DNA from: Undaria pinnatifida
Lineage: Eukaryota; Sar; Phaeophyceae; Laminariales; Alariaceae
Assembly: GCA_012845835.1 (NCBI GenBank)
Contig: JABAKD010000027.1
Span: 15,100,073-15,164,072 of the forward strand
Direction of reading: 5' to 3'
Length of the DNA: 64,000 bases
The translations under genes were made by a program, and so were the position numbers. The notes under the pieces were generated by a model. It worked only from the letters and a program-made list of their open reading frames with translations. It was not told where the DNA came from and ran no database searches. This document shows, one piece after another, positions 23,395 through 36,204 of this stretch; the first letter of the stretch is position 1; each line of letters opens with the position of its first letter.

Positions 23395-24100
23395 CGGTAA
23401 TAACGTCAACAGCCAAACATAATTATGATGGAGGGCCGGGTAAATACCTCACCGCAACGGAGAGTGAGGGCGTGCTTGTTCAGAGAGTTATCACGGCAAG
23501 TCCGACGAACGGCACCACGACGTGTGGGGGGGGGGGGCGACTATCAATAGGACGATAACCAAACAGTCTAAGGCCAAATAAAGCCACGGGTCAGTTAACA
23601 GTAACATTAACAGCCACACAAAATCATGATAATCGAAAACTGAGGGCTGGGTAAATACCTCACCACAACGGAGAGTGAGGACGTACTTATCCAGAGAGCT
23701 ATCACGGCGAGTCCGACGAACGGCACCACGGTGTGTGTGGGGGGAGCCGACTTTCGATAGGATAATAACCAAGCGAACAGTCTAATAATGGTCAAATAAA
23801 ACCACGGGTCACGCTCGGAAGGGTTGATCTGAAAAATACTCCACAACTATGTATGGGTGGATGTGTGAGGGTGGAAACTTTCAGAGAGTTATTGTGGCGA
23901 GTCCGGCAAGATATACTATCAAAAGAGATGACGGATATCAAGTCGGATTATAACAACGATACCTAACAGCGAAGCAGCTGGTATAAGACGTGCCTTGTGC
24001 GTGCTTTCACACAGTGTCGGTCTGAATAGAAATACTCCGCCGCTACGAACGGATGTGTGTGGGCGGCAGAGAAAGTCATTATGGCAAGTTCAAGTGCGAG
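23395..24100. repeat. Satellite-like array, ~185-210-bp unit, 4 copies
   Basis: Units begin near 23440, 23651, 23835 and 24028 with AATACCTCACC(G/A)CAACGGA or its diverged form, followed by AGAGAG(T/C)TATCACGGC(A/G)AG, TCCGACGAACGGCACCACG and a GTGTGGGGGGG tract. The first two units are closest; the last two are decayed. A further decayed set lies at 26090-26760. Confidence 0.7.
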
Positions 24101-24689
24101 ATGACGACACGAGACGACTGTGTCGGGTCTTGAATTGGGGGGTAATACAGACACTTAGCGTAACAGTTGGCGCGCTATACACACAGGTTGTTGACCTCGC
24201 TCGAGAAGAGCATGCGGGTCTGGGGGGGCAGACGATAGAGGAACATACAACGTGTCCCATCATGTTGGGTCATTAGATGACACACATCGTACCTGGTACA
24301 CGATAAGGGCACCCCCCCCCCTTTTTTCGCGTTTTTAAATTTCGTTTTCCGTTAAAATATTACAAAAACATATATTGAAAAAAACAAAAACGTCGCAGAT
24401 TGCCGAGGAAATATTTCAGTTCATTATGTTACTGGTTTTATATATTTTATTTATCTCGAATGGTTTTGTAATATTCGGGGAGGCGGTGTCCCACTCTCCT
24501 CTATTTTATTAAAATGTTCAGGCCTCACAAGAACAATGCGCGCGGATGGGTATGGGCGTACAAACCACCAGACAAACTGTCAAAAGAACGGTGACAATAC
24601 TGACTGGTGGACCATGGGGACATAAGCAACACCCAGACAAGTACTACAGGCGATTGTGCCGGAGGAGGCATCAAAAGGGTCGCAGATAC

Positions 24690-25645
24690 GTCAAAAACTC
24701 ATACTTGCAAGCTGCTGTGTGTGTTACTCGGATCGCGCGTATTGCTGGAGGTGTGTGTCCCAATTAAGGATATAGGTCGGCGACTTCCCTTAGAAGTAGC
24801 TTGTACCAGGGTCAACAGGGTGACGTTGTTCAACCTCTGCGTGGAAATTATAAAACCCGTTTTTGTGAGGGGGGCCACGATATGTATGCATGCTGTATGT
24901 ATGCTGTCATCGTGGTGAACTACACGGATACAGTCAGGAATATGACATGGTACAACGATATATATGCGATTGATATGCCACTATGATACGGATAATGTAT
25001 GCGCCTGGTATGGGATGCGATCGGGAGAGTCGACCCGAATATGATACTACTAATTGTCCGCGTATTACACCAGGACAAGATACAAGATGGGCGTGTACCA
25101 GAAAAGCGAGAAGTGTTAATGTACGGGAATATACACTGTACGTATGACTGTACTTATTCCCGGTTTCTATTCACGCGAAGGCTTCATAATAATCCTAAGG
25201 AGGAGACTACTTGCGTGTCAGGGTGAAATACATCGGTCCGTGAATGGCAAGGGTACGATATAGGTCATACCAGTCAGAAGATACACAACTTTTCGCACAA
25301 CGTAGTGAGGACCGGGCGTGTATACATAAAACAGGAAATATGCAGTACTGCCTCACGAACGCCAGGACATTGTCCACAGAACTACTGTATGTACCTGAGA
25401 TACAGCATGCGGTGCATAATATTATAAAAATGAAAAGTACACTCCAGCTGTGAGATCGAATATTTTGTCGAAACTCATCTTAGCAAGCTGTGTGTGATAC
25501 TCCGATCGCGGGTGTTACGGATTGTGTGTCCTCATTACGAATATAGGCCGGCGACTCCCCTTGCAACTACAGTGTAGTTATCAGGGTCAACAGGGTGATG
25601 TCTGTGCGCGGAAACTATTAAACCCGTTTCTGAGGGGGACAAAAT
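24690..25645 (+). repeat. Direct duplication of a ~230-bp segment
   Basis: The segment 24690-24875 recurs at about 25470-25645. Shared words are CTCAT(A/C)TT(G)(A)GCAAGCTG, TATAGG(T/C)CGGCGACT.CCCTT, CAGGGTCAACAGGGTGA(C/T)G and TAAACCCGTTT(T/C)TG. The second copy carries the longer left extension shared with 22248-22335. Confidence 0.6.
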
Positions 25646-26089
25646 CTGACAGCTGTGGAAGGAAATGCATCCGTTTATCAAGTGAATCTTGTAAGTCGCA
25701 TAATATATAAAATATGCGGTCGTTCATGAATGGCGACAACACGTGATGCCGACAAACAACATGCGATTACAACCAGACCAGGAGACAACCAAGGGAACAA
25801 TTGGGGTGTACTGGACGTACACTTCTATATATACACCTGGTTGAACAGGCACATAATATGGTTCTGTCACCGCACGTACCAAAACTATGCGAGCGAGCGA
25901 ACTATACGAATATTACCTGGGACATTTTACATACAGACACACATGTCATGTAATTCGGTCGCACAAGGGTGGGGCCTGGCGCTACATAAGTGTCTAGTAC
26001 CAAGTTAAGACATCAGGACCACATACCCCAAGCTGTACCAACTAGAATCATACATGCTTTTATTTATGGAGTTAATTCGTACTTCATGT

Positions 26090-26760
26090 AAGTTCGTTGG
26101 GGCAAGGTGTCACTGGCAAAACACCGCACGACGAGTGAATCAAGCTGGGGAATAAATATCACACCAATAACCAGAGCGTGGACGGACTACTTATCATCCA
26201 GACCATTCTCCGGCAAATCTGACGACACTTCGATGAGTGGCTATAGTGTGAACTCGGTCGTCAACAAAGTAAAAAGGGGTTCGACACGGCACATGTTCAA
26301 AGAGCGGGGAGTCTGAACAATATGTCACAACCAAGGACGGACATGTGAAGGTATAGACTTATCGAGAAAGTTAAACCCGCAAGACTTAAGTCCGACGAAA
26401 TGCCCCACGTAGGGAGACTATCGGGCGATACCACAGTCTGTAGGGAAATGGAGTGTGTTCACAGAGGTGTTAATCTAAACCATGCTACAGTAGACACAAC
26501 CAAGGACGGACGGGTGAGGGCGGACTTGTTCCGACTGGTATCAAGTCCGACGAAAAATGCTTCGATGTGTAGATAGTTTGAATTGGTTCGAAACATCGCA
26601 TTGTAGTATGCTCAGAGAGGTGTGTGTATCTGAATACTACTTCACAACAAGGACGGAAAACTGAGGGCGGACGTATCCAGATTACAGCATACATAGGGTC
26701 ACAACGGCGTAGCACGTTAACAAGGGTGTCAGAACAACACCTTGATAGTGCCATCCCACG
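26090..26760. repeat. Decayed second array of the ~200-bp satellite
   Basis: Recurring words AACCAAGGACGGAC, GAGGGCGGAC, AAGTCCGACGAAA(A)TGC and AGACTATCGGGCGAT/TAGATAGTTTG at intervals of roughly 170-190 bp match the arrangement of 23395-24100, but similarity is low. Confidence 0.45.
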
Positions 26761-27501
26761 GGAAGGGTATAACATTTTGGGTTTGGGGCCAAAACTTTTC
26801 TGACGAAGAGAGTTAAAAAGGGCGTAGGTCCACAGAAAGATGGGTCAATTGAAACGTTTTACGCCAAACATTCCGAGAGCAGGCCGTGGCTCTTGTTAAT
26901 AGGAAACAACATTTATTTTACTGTGGGGGCACTGCTTACCACAATCACATCCCAGCTTTACAAGGCGGAATTGCTGAACGTGCAGCGGAGGCACATGCAA
27001 TACACGCTACGAACGGCAGTTCGTCTCTCAACAGTATCTCAGCCGAACGATTACACGGGTGGCGCATTGCGTTCGCCAGCGTAACATTTGTCGATCGAAT
27101 GGCCACACATTTGAAATGTTTGCTGCAGGCCGCCAGGAAATTGAAATACTTGAAATATTTCGGAGAACGGACGCACGTACGGCCAATTAACAGACACCGC
27201 CACATAACTGCAAAAAGCCATGAGGTGCCCGATATTATATTAACACACGTATAGCAGGTACAGGATGATAATAATCGCGCAGCAGACGGCACGAAGTACT
27301 GTTCTATATATCATACGGCATGCAATATCACGGCAGGAGGAAAGACGGGCTGATAGTAGATGTGCATACCAGCGACATGTATATGCAGATACTGGTATAT
27401 ATACCTGTGAACCGAGCACGATACACACACTATTAGTGTGTGGACACTGTGGAGTGCATATATATACCCGATCAGGTACCGTCCAGTCGTCCATATAGTA
27501 T
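26761..27501. other. No gene seen
   Basis: AT-rich, with ATATAT-rich words around 27360-27530 and a palindromic GTATATATAC. Open frames on both strands overlap each other at 26886-27292 but show no domain, signal peptide or splice support. Confidence 0.4.
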
Positions 27502-28704
27502 ATGTGTACCGAGACATATCGTACAGAATCTCATATGGACACGAGGCCAGGTGTATGTACCGAAGACCGGCACAAGGGCTGCGACCCTATATGCTTGTTG
27601 GCAGGAACAGATGCTGGGACCAGCGGGGGACGCGCTTGGTTCCGGAAAATTGACCTCCAGTGCGTCCGAAACTCCGTTGCGCGATTGTCTGAGCGCACTT
27701 ACACGTCAGGTTTCGCATCGTGGACAAAAATTCGCAGGCTAGTGGGAAGGGACTAGTACCTTAAGTCGGACGCGGACGAGGGAATCAATGAGCTTGCCTT
27801 AGTGGATTTTGTCGGCTGGTGTAGCGCATCGCAAGGCAACCAGGCCGGGACAATCTCAAGTAAACTAGCTGCTGTGCAATTATTTCATGTGTTAGCGGTC
27901 GGGTTTGAGGTTCCAACGCAATCGCCGCTCGCCAAACGTGCGCTGCAAGGAATCAGCCGGGCACACGCTGCCACGGGCACGCCTCGTCGGGTGCGCCGTC
28001 CGGTGTCGTGGGATATGTTTCTCCAAGGGGAAAATATCAAGAATCCGCACGAGGACAAGGGGGTGGGGTGTTATGGCTGTGTCTATGGCTATGTCTAGGT
28101 ATGATTTTTTTTTGTTCTTTTCAATGCCCGTTGGACGAGGTGGTCGCTCGGGACGGGGGCGCGGTGCACCCACCCCCCGGTTTAACACGGGCCGAGGTAG
28201 CGCTTTACGATGGCAAAAACCTGTTGAGCTGTTTGAAATGGCGGCAGGCAGATAGGGTAAAGGTCCGGTTCTGCTGACACAAAGGGGACGAAGCCGGGGT
28301 AGGCAGCATAGTGGTAGAACACGTGACGAGGTCAGCGGAGCACGTTCGGGACTGCGATCGAACGGAGCCACTGTCGCTCTTTATGGTGGAACTGTTGCCG
28401 TGTGGCGCCATGCTTCCCGAACACACCTCTGTCCTCGTATCGGTGTAAGGGAAAGGTCCTAGCTTGGCAATACCGCTAGGCGATAAATGCGCTTAGATCT
28501 ATCGTTTTGGAGTCGGAGGGAAAGCCGGAGGAATTCGCATGGCATTCTCTTCGAATTCGGGGGGTCTCAGCACTCGCGGCAGGGGGGGTAGTGTCGGAGC
28601 GAGAGATCCAGAGGAAAAATCGTTGGAAGTCCAACGCGTACAAGATATACATGCGCAACAACACGGTGGACGCGAGTCAGGTGTCAAGAAAACTTGCGAA
28701 ATAA
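27502..28704 (+). pseudogene. Broken tyrosine recombinase (Crypton/DIRS-type integrase) gene
   Basis: Fragments in order resemble one integrase. 27640-28098 is a core-binding region (CVRNSVARLSERTYTSGF, an in-frame TAG at 27754, then LVDFVGWCSASQGNQAGTIS and KLAAVQLFHVLAV). 28130-28445 is in another frame (LTRAEVALYDGKNLLSCLKW, a TGA at 28275, then HKGDEAGVGSIVVEHV). 28507-28704 returns to the first frame with the catalytic end: HSLRIRGVSALAAGG (H-x-x-R), IQRKNRWKSNAYKIYMRNNT (Trp and the presumed nucleophile Tyr) and DASQVSRKLA. The conserved R, H, W and Y positions identify the family; at least two stops and two frameshifts make it non-functional. No flanking repeats are clear. It lies directly upstream of the LINE, same strand. 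Confidence 0.78.
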
Positions 28705-29051
28705 GGAATGGGTCTCTGAGACAACCAGACCAGGATACGGTCTGGGGCAAACCGCAACGGTAGCGGACGACCTCGGATTTGGAGGAGTTTGAATGATCGG
28801 GGACCATTTGGAGAACTCGGTCATCCGAGACCGTATAGTAGGCCCCAGACGAGGGGGCCAGGGGAGGGAGTAATAAAAGTATTACACGGAGTAATCGCGC
28901 TATGAACAAGGAGTAATAGCGATATAGGTGAAAACTTGTGGATACCGTCAGTGCGGTCGGTAGCAGGTTACGCCAGCGAAAACTCCCTCCCACGTCTCAG
29001 AGAAAAAGAAGAACAACAACCCAATTCGAGAGATAAAACACAAAACGTAAA

Positions 29052-32000
29052 GTGGAAGGAAGGAAATCGGACGCTCGGAAGAAGAGGAGGAGGCGTACGA
29101 GGCTTCGAAGGGCTGCTCAGAAAATACGCACAGATGCAAGGGCTAGGCCGAGAGCGGGGGAACTCGTCGTGGGTACGTACAACGTCCGCACACTTGCTTT
29201 CAAGGGCACGAACGGCATAGGCCACGCCGAGGTGATACTGCAGACTTGCGAGGACGCAGATTGTGCTATCATAAGATTGCAGGAGGTGAGGCGCGATGGA
29301 AAAGTGCTTTTACGGCGGCGGGGTATGTCGTATTTTGCTCGGGAGCAGACGGAGGAAAGCACGAGAAGGAGGGGAATCACGGGGCAGGCTTAGCTGGTAA
29401 AGAGTCTATCGTGGCAGGGGTGGATAAGGATGACGTCGCGGTTGAGTGCATCAGTGCTAGATTGATGAAGGTTCGCCTCCAACTCAAAGGGAAATCACCG
29501 GTGTGTGTTTTATTGCAGGCTATGCTCCCACTCTCGACAAGAGCACCAGCGAAAAGTATTACTTTTGGAGTTCACTTGACGAGGTCGTCAAGGGGGTACC
29601 CAGTAGGGACCACCTCCTTGTCCTGATGGACGCAAATGCTCGTACAGGCGTGAGAGGGATCGGGTGTACCGACAGTAAGGTATTGGGTGCACACGGATGT
29701 GACGAACTGAACGACAACGGAGAGCGGCTATTGATTCACGCAACTGATAACAAACTCGCCCTCCTCAACACGTACTGTACTATGCTACACCTGCTCTTGG
29801 TATATCGTACACGTTTCAGAGTCCTACGTAACCGAGGAAAGGCCCAGTACAGGCTTGACTACATACTGACACGGCAAGTGGATAGACGATCGGTACGTAT
29901 TGCCATTGTGCGGAACCCACCCAGGGAGAACGCTGAGTCGGACCATAACCTCGTATTCGGAAATATTAAGCTTTTGGGCCGCATCGCACCAAATCGTCCA
30001 AAGAGAGTCATCAAGAACAGGTGAGCTATTGATCTACCAAGACTAATGGCGGACCCGCATCTCCGTATGAATTTCTAAGAAGCGATAGCTGCCAAGCTTG
30101 CATCCCCGATACCCGGTACTAATACCAGAAGCGCTGATGTCATGACCTCAGTACTAACCGAGACGCTACTGTTGAATGCGGCCGACAAAGCGCCCCCTAG
30201 TCGGCGCAAGAAAGTTACGAGGGGCTGGTGTGCGACAGACGAAAGCGGAGTTGCATGCACGATGGCAGGGTAGGGAAGACGCGAGGAAACGGGTCCGTTC
30301 TGCTCCTAATAATCGTGGTCTACGGCGAGCCTTGAAGGCGACCACCAAAAATCTGGGACGCACGCGGGCGGAAGCTGTACAGAGGTTCTTCGAAGATTAC
30401 GTCAGCCAACTCGAAGGGCATATCCTAGAAGGTGATCAGTTTGGCTTCTACAAACGCCTCAAGGGGATTGATGTGGAAGGGAAGAGGACGTTTAACTCGC
30501 AGTACATCAAGGACGAGGAAGGTCGATTGCTGCGGGACAATGCCCTCATCCGCGAGCGGTGGATGAGGTGGTTTCATAAATTTCTTAACACCAAGTCGCC
30601 GACCCTTGACCCGGGCATTGTGGGCGAGCTTAAGCATTGGCCCCCGTGCAGACCACTGGATGATGTCCTGTCTAGGTACGAGGTAGAGGAGGCGATCCGT
30701 GCGTTGGCGAACCGAAAGCCGGTGGGGCCCGATGGTCTCCCGGCCAAGCTCTTGAAGGTCTTGGCCGACGAAGGAGAATTGGACACGCTCGGAAAGTTCC
30801 ACGATATCATCGTCGCTGTGTGGAGGGGAGGTGGCGTGCTGCAACAATGGAAGGATGCAACGATTAAGGTGCTTCACAAGAAGAAAGATTGGACAGAGTG
30901 TGGCAATTATCGTGGCATCTCCCTCGTGGCTCACGCCGGCAAAGTACTCCTCAAAGTCATCGCGGGTCGCCTGAGTGACTATTGCGAACGCGAAAACATT
31001 CTACCAGAGGAACAGTGTGGGCTCAGAGCCCAACGCTCGACGGTTGACATGATGTTCGTAGTACGACGACTGCAGTAACTGGCGCGGAAGAAGGACACCC
31101 CCTTGTACTTGTGCTTTACCGACCTCACAAAAACGTATGATTCCGTTCGACCGAACCCTCCTGTGCGATTTCCGTGCTCGTTTTGGCGTGCCACCGAGAA
31201 TGCTCGCCGTCATACGCCAATTCCACGATGGCATGCAAGCATGCGGTGATGGAGAGTGCTCGGATACGTTTGACGTGGGGCAAGGTGTCAGGCAAGGATG
31301 CGTGCTCGCGCCGCTGCTGTTCAACATGTTTTTCACGGCGGTACTACGTGTGGCCGAGAAACACTTCCTCGCTGATGCAGCCATCACGGACAACATGGTG
31401 CAGCTCCAACGAAAGGAGAAAGGCGAGAAGAAGGGCACTTCACGCACAGGCAAAGTCGACGGGCGGAGGGGGAGGAGGTGCCGAGATTTGTGGGGTATGC
31501 TGTACGCGGACGATGCGGGCATCGTGTCGCGATCATCAGAAGGGCTGGAGAGGATGATGACGGTGATCGTGACTGCGTGTTCGGCGTTCGGACTTACGGT
31601 CTCCGAGTCGAAAACAGAGATCATGTGCCTGCAAACCAAAGGCGGGGGGAAGGTGTCGTTCACCATCAATGCAGCTGGCCAGGTATGCAAACAAACAATC
31701 GAGCTTGTGTACTTGGGCGGGGCTATCACCGCAGACAGAGAACTCTGCATCGAAATAACGCGACGTATTCAGAAGGCCTGGGCGTGCTTCCAGCGGTACA
31801 AGATGGAAATCTATGATCGCCCGGGTGTGCGCTCAAGGTTGAAGGTGCGGTTGCTGAAAGCCGGGGTGATCGAGACACCACTCTACGGTTGCATGACGTG
31901 GAGCCCGAACAAGCCTGACTATGACAGGCTACGATGGGTTCACCATTCCATGCTCCTCCGATGCCTCGGATGGCGGAAACGGAAGCGCGACGACCACACC

Positions 32001-32440
32001 CTATCGTATGCCGACGCGCTTGCCAAGACAGCTTCCGAGAGCATAGAGGCGATAGTGCGCAAACGGAGGATATTGTTTGCAGGATTCGTAGCACGTATGG
32101 GGGAGGAGCGTCTGCCACAGAGGGTGGTGTTTGGGGAGCTTGTTGGGGGTAAGGGCTACTCAGGGGGGCAAGAGAAGGACTGGTTGGCTCATCTGAAGTA
32201 CGGTATGTCGGTCTTTGGAATGGAATTCGAAGGGTGGCGAAAGGATGCTCAGAAGGCCGGCAGATGGTTTTGACGGGTAGAGGAGGGAGCCGAGTTTTTC
32301 ATGCGGACATGGCATGAGGCAGAGAGACACAGAGCTGCAGAGCGACACGCAAAGGCCTCGGCAGCGCCATCCACCGTCGGCATCCCTAAACGGCCGGGGG
32401 GAAGGGGGGGGGGGGGGGAGGGGGAGTGTCCTGCCCAAGA
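29052..32440 (+). pseudogene. Degenerate LINE: APE endonuclease plus reverse transcriptase
   Basis: The endonuclease region (29150-30024) shows TYNVRTLA, IIRLQEVRRDGK, VLMDANARTGV and NAESDHNLVF, the Asn, Glu, Asp/Asn and SDH positions of APE-type nucleases, but spread over three frames. The RT (30176-32273) shows [88 protein letters not shown] and ELVYLGG. It is broken by a TAA at 31076, a one-base frameshift near 31148 and a TGA at 32271; recognisable C-terminal sequence (AEFFMRTWHEAERHRAA) continues past that stop to about 32390, before a poly-G run. Non-LTR elements of this layout copy by target-primed reverse transcription. The clade cannot be settled by eye. No poly-A tail or target duplication was found. 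Confidence 0.88.
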
Positions 32441-34393
32441 GACTGAAGTCTGGATCTGGCCATCATCGTCTTGAAGTTTTTTGGGCCTTCCAATGGCCGT
32501 CACAAGCTAGCGTAACGTAGCCTTGATCTCTTCTCCATGTTGCGTTCTCCCCCCAGTGCCATTGGTGCACTTGATACCTTCTATGAGCCCATTGCCGTCT
32601 TTAGCTTGTTTTTATGGTTTGCTAGTATGACGTTTTTTCCCTTTTCCTTTCCGTGCTTCCTCTTCTTGTCTTGTCTTCAAATGTTTTTTCTTTCCTTTCC
32701 TTTCCTTTCTCTTCTTTTCTTCTCTTTTCTTTGTTTCTTTTTTTTCCGATTGACTTGAGTCTGACGTGCGTATGCGTAGTGACAGGTGCTACGTCTAGTA
32801 TATACGTGGTAGCCTTCCCTGGGTAGCGAGCTTGTAGTCGGGTTTTTCAGGCGCGAATAGTGAGACGTATGCACCAGTATGGACCTGGCACATCGTAGGC
32901 TGACTCCCGATTTCACTTTTTGTATGTTTCTGGCGGAGGCATGACTTGTATGAGCTGTAATATATGCGTGTACCACCTTTGGTTTGTTTGTGTTTTTTCT
33001 CAGCGGTATTCCTCAGCTCCAGAGTGACTGAAGCCTGTCCTGTAACCACGGACTTGATTATGCGAGTTAATGTGAAAACAGCAACAAACAACATGTGATG
33101 ATACGCTTAAAACGAACCTTTTAAGTCATTTATGTACATATTGGAAGTAGTGTAGAAAAATATTAATGACAGAAAGTCTAAAATTTTAAAACAATGACCG
33201 AATGAATGTTTTAAAACAATGACCGAATGAATGGAACTGGTGCATACATACGCGTATTGTGCGCGGATACCAAGCCAAACGATACATTGAAACTTTCGGT
33301 GACTACAATTTAAACGATGACTGAAATAAAGAGTATTGGCACGCACGTATTGTGGGCGGACCGACGAAGAATGCAGCATTTATGGGATTCCAATTGAAGA
33401 ATGCTGACTTCTCAATGGGAGCAACTTAAAAAAAAAGAGTAGAGCTGTGAATTGGCTGACTGTAAGTTGCCAGCTAGATATTAGCTGGCTAGTTATTTAG
33501 GTTAGTTGCGGCGGTGCCAACTGTCCAATATTATTTTGTTTATTTGGGTTTCCTCGATTGTAGGAAGGCTTGTTTCTTACGGGGCGCGCATTTCCCCGCG
33601 ACAGGAGCCCAAACTCGCTGCGAACATAGAGGCAGCTCGTGGCGCATGCACCCATCGCCGTCGACAGTGCTGGTGCCGATGGCAGTGCCGAAGGTGCTGG
33701 CGGCGTTGAACCCGGCCCGTTAAGTGACCACGGCGGTGAAGGAGCAGTTTTATTTCCTTGTGTACATGACATTTGTTTGTCTGATTGTTTCCTGAGATAT
33801 TCTTCCACTTGAAAGTTATTGGAGCCAGCTCCTCCAGTGACCATGGACTCGATTTTGGCGCCGAGTTATAGTGAGAACAGCTACAATGAATATTTTACTA
33901 TCTGCCGTACGAGTATGTACAGGTGCAACGACAATGACTAGCTAACAATGAGGGATCTCCAAACCGGGTCGGCGTATCCATGTTTCTGGCATATCGATCT
34001 ACCAGGTATGCCTTTACCGACCAAGACAACGATCTTTTTAATTCACCTGTTTCTTATATATACCAGTGCTAAACTAGGCTGTTTTGTCATACGTTTTGCG
34101 TACAAAATGACGCCAAAATTGCCTCCGGCGGCTCCTTCGGCGGGATCCTCCGGAGGTGCCTCCGGCGAACCTTCTCGGGGCGCCTCTAGCGGGCCCCCCT
34201 CGGCCGGGGGAGGCTTTTTTATCTATTTGACTAGTTGGCTGGGGAACTCGAGCCAACTTACAGCCCTACACAAGAGAACAACAGGGAAATGTTTTCTACA
34301 TCTTTGGGGAGGTTATACGTCATAGCCACGTAGCCTCTTGAGCGGCATGGTCATGGTGACTTCAGTTCTCGGTAGATACGAGTACAGGGGAAG
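32441..34393. other. Intergenic; repeats, no gene
   Basis: A T-rich TTTCC/TTTCT tract (32640-32750) follows the LINE. Inverted copies of the 20395-20930 dispersed repeat lie at about 32965-33095 and 33775-33895. A 35-bp direct duplication (TTTTAAAACAATGACCGAATGAATG) occurs at 33183-33235. A C/G-rich segment 34105-34210 has tandem CCTCCGG(C/A)GG words. Confidence 0.45.
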
Positions 34394-34489
34394 GATTTCA
34401 CCAAGGGTGGTCATGGGGCCGCAGCCCCATGACCACGGGATGGGACGGGTTTGCTCGCCGCAGGCGTTTTTTTTTTTGGGGTCCATGGG

Positions 34490-35068
34490 GGCATTGTACA
34501 TTCTGTTTGGTGCCGCCCTTCATCCTTGGAGAATACGGAATACAACAACCTGCAAATAGTTACCGTATATGGTTTGCTTCTCGTTCGGAGTTGGATGTTG
34601 GGGACGTGTGTTCCCGTACTGGATCTCACGTACAATCCCACATTGCCAATGACACAGTCCCAGCGGCGTCCCCCTACCGTGTGACACATTAGTCTCATCC
34701 CATCCCATCCCACCTCGGTTTTTGTGGATGCCCATGTGGTCCCCATTGGTGAAAGGCGTCCCAGCTTCCCGTCCCATCCCATCCCACATACAACCCAAGT
34801 GGACCCATCCCATCCTGTGTGCGTTTCGGGATGCCGCGGTCAGAATATTACAGTCCCACTAATTTGTCACACGGTGGGGGGACGCCGCTGGGGCTGTGTC
34901 ATTGGCAATGTGGGATTGTACGTGAGACCCAGTACGGGACCACACGTCCCCAACAACCAACTTCGAACGAGAAGCAAACCATATACGGTAACTATTTGCA
35001 GGTTGTTGTCGTATTCTGTTTTCTCCAAGGATGAAGGGCTGCACCAAACAAAATGCACAATGCCACCA
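34490..35068. repeat. ~205-bp inverted repeat inside the hAT element
   Basis: Arms 34490-34690 and 34855-35068 are reverse complements with few mismatches; shared words are AATGTGGGATTGTACGTGAG, CATATACGGTAACTATTTGC and CATCCTTGGAGAA. The loop is about 165 bp and holds CCCATCCC words. A transcript would form a long hairpin, a possible small-RNA source. Confidence 0.8.
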
Positions 35069-35131
35069 AACCTAGCCACCCAACCCCAAACCCAACACAA
35101 GCAAGTAGACGAGAAATGAGAACTGGAGAAA

Positions 35132-35473
35132 CTAAGTTTTCGTCCCTCCGCTGGAGATGCTCTTGCTGGGGTCAGCTCTGATGTACTTCATCAAGTGGCT
35201 GCAGGTTACCTCGCGTTCTGGAAGGGTGTCCACCGCGGGAAGCGTTCTTTTCACCATGCACTTGACGTTCTCGCCGGCCGCCGTTGATGGCGTGAACTCC
35301 ACTACATGCTTCCAAATCCCTGCGGTCTGCCTGTGTCTCCCTTTCCCAGCACCGACCAGTTGTACCGTAGGACCGCCTATTTGCAACGTATCTGGCTGTG
35401 CCGACACAGGCTGAGCTGGCTGTGCTGACACAGGCTGAGCAGCAGAGCCGCCGCCGCCGGTAGGGTCCGCCAT
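35132..35473 (-). CDS. BED-zinc-finger-like N-terminal fragment of a hAT transposase
   Basis: 113 aa from the Met at 35473, the first Met of the Ala/Gln/Pro-rich part (MADPTGGGGSAAQPV); the frame is open further upstream. The C-terminal half, IWKHVVEFTPSTAAGENVKC ... EVTCSHLMKYIR, follows the BED layout (Trp-x-His, a KC block, then a TxSHL(x)K helix), but the second Cys of the first pair is Val and the last His is missing. BED domains bind DNA at the N-terminus of hAT transposases. No catalytic DDE/RNaseH part follows within the element, so this is a remnant or a splice-truncated exon. It lies inside the element bounded by 34402 and 35964. Confidence 0.5.
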   Translation of the reverse strand: MADPTGGGGSAAQPVSAQPAQPVSAQPDTLQIGGPTVQLVGAGKGRHRQTAGIWKHVVEFTPSTAAGENVKCMVKRTLPAVDTLPEREVTCSHLMKYIRADPSKSISSGGTKT

Positions 35474-36204
35474 GGGGCTGTGTGTGTTTCCTGCTGCCTG
35501 TCCGCAGTGCGGATGAACATCGGAGATTCGAATATATATACGTAGACTATATATTATGAAATACTCGGTACAGTATATGATATCCCCCAAAGAAGATTCT
35601 ATTGTACTTTTAAAAACTCTTGTGTGTGTCCTGAACGCTGCAGAACATTCTATGTGTGGAAGGAATATGCTCTAGTTTGATGGGTAAGTCTCGCGCCAAG
35701 AGTTCCCATGGGACGGGAGTAGCTGCGTTGACAGCGGGGTTGGGACGGGAGTAGCTGTGCCAATGCTGGGATGGGAAGCAGGTGGGACGGGAGCGGAGAT
35801 TTATCGGTTATGTGGGAGCAAGTGGGGTAGGAATTCGCGATGGGATGGGAATGGGATGGGATGGGCAGCACAAATATCACTGTGGGATTGCCGTCCATCC
35901 CATCCCATCCCCGTCCCATCCCCGTCTCACATGCCCGTCCCATTCAATCCCATGACCACCCTTGGATTTCACCTGAAGGATATTTACTACGAGCACGAGC
36001 GAATTTCGAGGTTCTATGTACACAGCGCCTTAAAACATAGGCCCCTTGCGGGATGGCTGAAGCCTTTCATGACTTGGTTAAACAGTTGATTTTGGACGCG
36101 GCCCAACATCACGTTCCTTCGAAAAGTAGCCTTCAATTTTCTGTTGGAATTTGCTGCTGCGAGCTGTGGGCCTCGTGACCGTCACACCCTTTCCGCGCTT
36201 TCAG

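Larger units (their letters stand above)
34402..35964 (-). mobile_element. Complete hAT element with 8-bp target duplication
   Basis: The left end CAAGGGTGGTCATGGG and the reverse complement of the right end are identical over 16 bp. The element is flanked on both sides by GATTTCAC (34394-34401 and 35965-35972), an 8-bp target duplication typical of the hAT superfamily. At 1563 bp it is too short for a full transposase but keeps a BED-like ORF on the minus strand (35132-35473). It contains many GGGATGGGA/TCCCATCCC words and a large internal inverted repeat. Confidence 0.85.
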
